Positions 23,351-24,547 of a DNA stretch of 24,547 bases are shown here, piece after piece; position 1 is the stretch's first letter; each line of letters begins with the position of its first letter. The notes below the pieces were generated by a model. It was not told where the DNA came from, made no database searches, and saw only the letters and a program-made list of their open reading frames with translations. Source of the stretch: a virus; the IMG/VR virus record IMGVR_UViG_3300001450_000081, positions 15,353-39,899 of that record. The stretch is one strand, 5' to 3'. A program made the position numbers and the translations under genes.

Positions 23351-23767
23351 ATGAAGAATTTATTTTTTATCGGAGCACTATTGATAGCAGGAGCCTTTCA
23401 AGCTCAAGACACTTTTGACAGCATTGAATGGGAGAACAACTGGTTCTTTGATAAGGAGAGCAAGATGTACCAAGAATCATGCTGGAACACAGTTTCTTTT
23501 ATTGAAAACGACAGTGTAGACTGGGTCTTAGTTATGCGTGTAATAGAAAACAAAATAGGAGAGTTAGAGTTTCTGCCTTACAATTACATAGTCTTAGGTC
23601 GTGACCACCAAGACGACATACGTATCTACTGTGACGGCACGTTTGTCGCTGCTGGTTTTAATAAGGAAGGTAGCCAGTGTACGGAGTTTAAGTACTTCCT
23701 ATCTAGCTACTACTTCTGTGATGATACGGGAAAAGGTAATGTGGAGCTTGAGCTAACTATGAAGTAG
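23351..23767 (+). CDS. Small exported protein with signal peptide, function unknown
   Basis: The frame opens at 23297, but the ATG at 23351 is chosen because it begins a clear signal peptide, MKNLFFIGALLIAGAFQAQ, with likely cleavage after AQAQ-type Gln19. That gives 138 residues and a mature part near 119. The mature part is acidic, with strands such as WVLVMRVIENKIGELEFLPY, and four Cys (44, 94, 110, 123) that could form two disulfides in the periplasm. No known domain is recognised. It is transcribed opposite to the late genes from its own promoter element and ends in its own terminator, like an independent accessory cassette. Host surface change or superinfection exclusion is a guess; the sequence does not decide it. 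Confidence 0.7.
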   Translation: MKNLFFIGALLIAGAFQAQDTFDSIEWENNWFFDKESKMYQESCWNTVSFIENDSVDWVLVMRVIENKIGELEFLPYNYIVLGRDHQDDIRIYCDGTFVAAGFNKEGSQCTEFKYFLSSYYFCDDTGKGNVELELTMK

Positions 23768-23771
23768 GCGG

Positions 23772-23798
23772 GGGGCTAAAACTTATAGCCCCTTTCAC
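23772..23798 (+). terminator. Intrinsic terminator after the exported protein gene
   Basis: GGGGCTA (23772-23778) and TAGCCCC (23786-23792) form a perfect 7-bp stem with a 7-nt loop, followed on the plus strand by TTTCAC. It begins 5 nt after the stop of the plus-strand gene and overlaps the last codons of the convergent gene. The minus side lacks a T-run, so it probably works on the plus strand. Confidence 0.65.
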
Positions 23799-24492
23799 CT
23801 TTCAATGTTTCATTGACGTCATCCAATGACCTGCCTTTTTCTAATTCCTTACCTAGGTTTTCTCCAAATTCCCCCTCTTTCATAAGATCGGGCTTACTGC
23901 CTTTAATTGACATTAGCTTCTCCTCAGCTTTAGCTATTAAGGTGTCGTAGTAATTAGCGGCGCTGGCTGATCCTTTCTCTGAGATTCCAGTTAACCCATC
24001 ATACTCTTTACCTTCTTCGGAAGCCGTCCACATTAGAACTCCAGTAGCGTCACCCATCTTTGCAGTTTGGCGTTTTTCAATAGAAGCTGTTTCTATTAGC
24101 TCCCTTAAACTAGCCTCGTCTGTAGGTAGTGTGTTGTCAATGTAAGCTTGTTGAACAAAAGAGTATTTCTTAGGTGGATCAGTTTCACCGCCCTCCTCCA
24201 TAAACTTGTAGCCACGCATCTTGCCGCCATATTTTTTAACATCCATAGGTGAAGACACATCTGTTCTAAAAGTCCACGTATCTCCATCTTTATATAACTT
24301 TTTCTTTTGATATGCTTTAGTGTGTTCAGCACCCAGAACCCCTGCCTCTCTCAGATCTGAAGAAAGTTTCCTTGCAGCAGTCGCTCTATCTATACTAGAA
24401 GCTGAAAAGTTTGGCTTGTTGTAATCTATATTACCGCCAACACTAACATCGTAACCTTTCGGTGTTTTCTTTTTTCTTTTACCTAACTTCAT
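23776..24492 (-). CDS. Hypothetical phage protein, basic N-terminus, possibly internal
   Basis: 238 residues. A basic start (MKLGKRKKKTPKGYDVSVGG) precedes a helical segment (SSIDRATAARKLSSDLREAG, about 32-51), then KKYGGKMRGYKFMEEGGETD (about 86-105), and a long helical, charged C-terminal half (SLRELIETASIEKRQTAKMG; ANYYDTLIAKAEEKLMSIKG). No membrane segment or catalytic motif is seen. The GGKM/FMEEGGE stretch recalls short GGK/EEGG motifs in the 64-residue and 317-residue proteins of this window. It starts within an ATGA overlap with the upstream partial gene and converges on the exported protein gene. Confidence 0.6.
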   Translation of the reverse strand: MKLGKRKKKTPKGYDVSVGGNIDYNKPNFSASSIDRATAARKLSSDLREAGVLGAEHTKAYQKKKLYKDGDTWTFRTDVSSPMDVKKYGGKMRGYKFMEEGGETDPPKKYSFVQQAYIDNTLPTDEASLRELIETASIEKRQTAKMGDATGVLMWTASEEGKEYDGLTGISEKGSASAANYYDTLIAKAEEKLMSIKGSKPDLMKEGEFGENLGKELEKGRSLDDVNETLKGERGYKF

Positions 24493-24547
24493 CTTAAATC
24501 TGTATCGTGTTTTTTAGAACCTTTAATGTAGCTGTTGACTCTCCCCA
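24489..24547 (-). CDS. C-terminal end of an upstream gene (cut by window edge)
   Basis: On the minus strand a frame is open from the right edge to a TGA at 24489, ending ...SYIKGSKKHDTDLR. The stop overlaps the next start as ATGA, the coupling used elsewhere in this operon. A second frame ending in TAA at 24494 (...LKVLKNTIQI) is also open, so the choice is uncertain. Too short for any function. Confidence 0.4.
   Translation of the reverse strand, partial: GRVNSYIKGSKKHDTDLR

Noticed and set aside
1-24547. tRNA genes, CRISPR arrays, insertion sequences, retroelement repeats, integrase or attachment sites
   Set aside because: Reading the gaps and gene ends showed no cloverleaf, spaced repeats, transposase, reverse transcriptase or integrase motifs.

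Overview
The window looks like the late (morphogenesis) region of a short-tailed, tailed double-stranded DNA phage infecting a Bacteroidota host, most likely a marine or freshwater flavobacterium. Three things support this. The A+T-rich intergenic gaps carry close or exact copies of the Bacteroidota -7 promoter box TAnnTTTG. Starts generally lack strong Shine-Dalgarno sequences. One secreted protein has a typical flavobacterial signal peptide. No tape-measure gene, tail sheath or tail-tube gene is visible, and the order terminase, portal, scaffold, capsid, neck/ring proteins, giant nozzle-like protein, internal proteins resembles P22-like and crAss-like podoviruses. Family-level placement is inference from protein motifs and gene order; no database search was possible.

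Layout, in the direction of late transcription (right to left, minus strand). 24547-22513: an accessory block of small basic or membrane proteins, interrupted by two plus-strand genes: a winged-helix regulator (22079-22516) and a short exported protein (23351-23767). 22046-19438: a fibre/appendage-like protein, two small hypotheticals, a two-domain GroES-like co-chaperonin candidate, a possible small terminase, and an HNH nuclease. 19432-14818: large terminase and portal. 14818-12992: six small proteins, several of them beta-rich virion-decoration types, including a 54-residue gene (14295-14459) that closes the only sizeable gap in the operon. 12970-10022: scaffold candidate, major capsid protein and a small capsid-associated protein, ending in a strong terminator. 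9941-9084: an AT-hook-bearing protein of unknown role followed by a UUCG-loop terminator. 9002-1: two neck/ring proteins, a 1772-residue nozzle candidate and two internal (cargo/ejection) protein candidates, the last cut by the window edge.

The genes appear to work as one assembly line. The co-chaperonin would help fold the capsid protein. Scaffold and capsid build the prohead on the portal. HNH and terminase cut and package DNA. Neck proteins and the nozzle close the particle, and the internal proteins would be ejected on infection. Transcription seems segmented by at least five TATATTTG boxes on the minus strand and two terminators.

The most unusual structure is a nearly identical 23-24 bp element placed just before the only two plus-strand genes. 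In it, a plus-strand and a minus-strand -7 box face each other 6-7 bp apart. No gene-free stretch longer than about 80 bases exists once the 54-residue gene is counted. No tRNA, CRISPR array or insertion sequence was seen.
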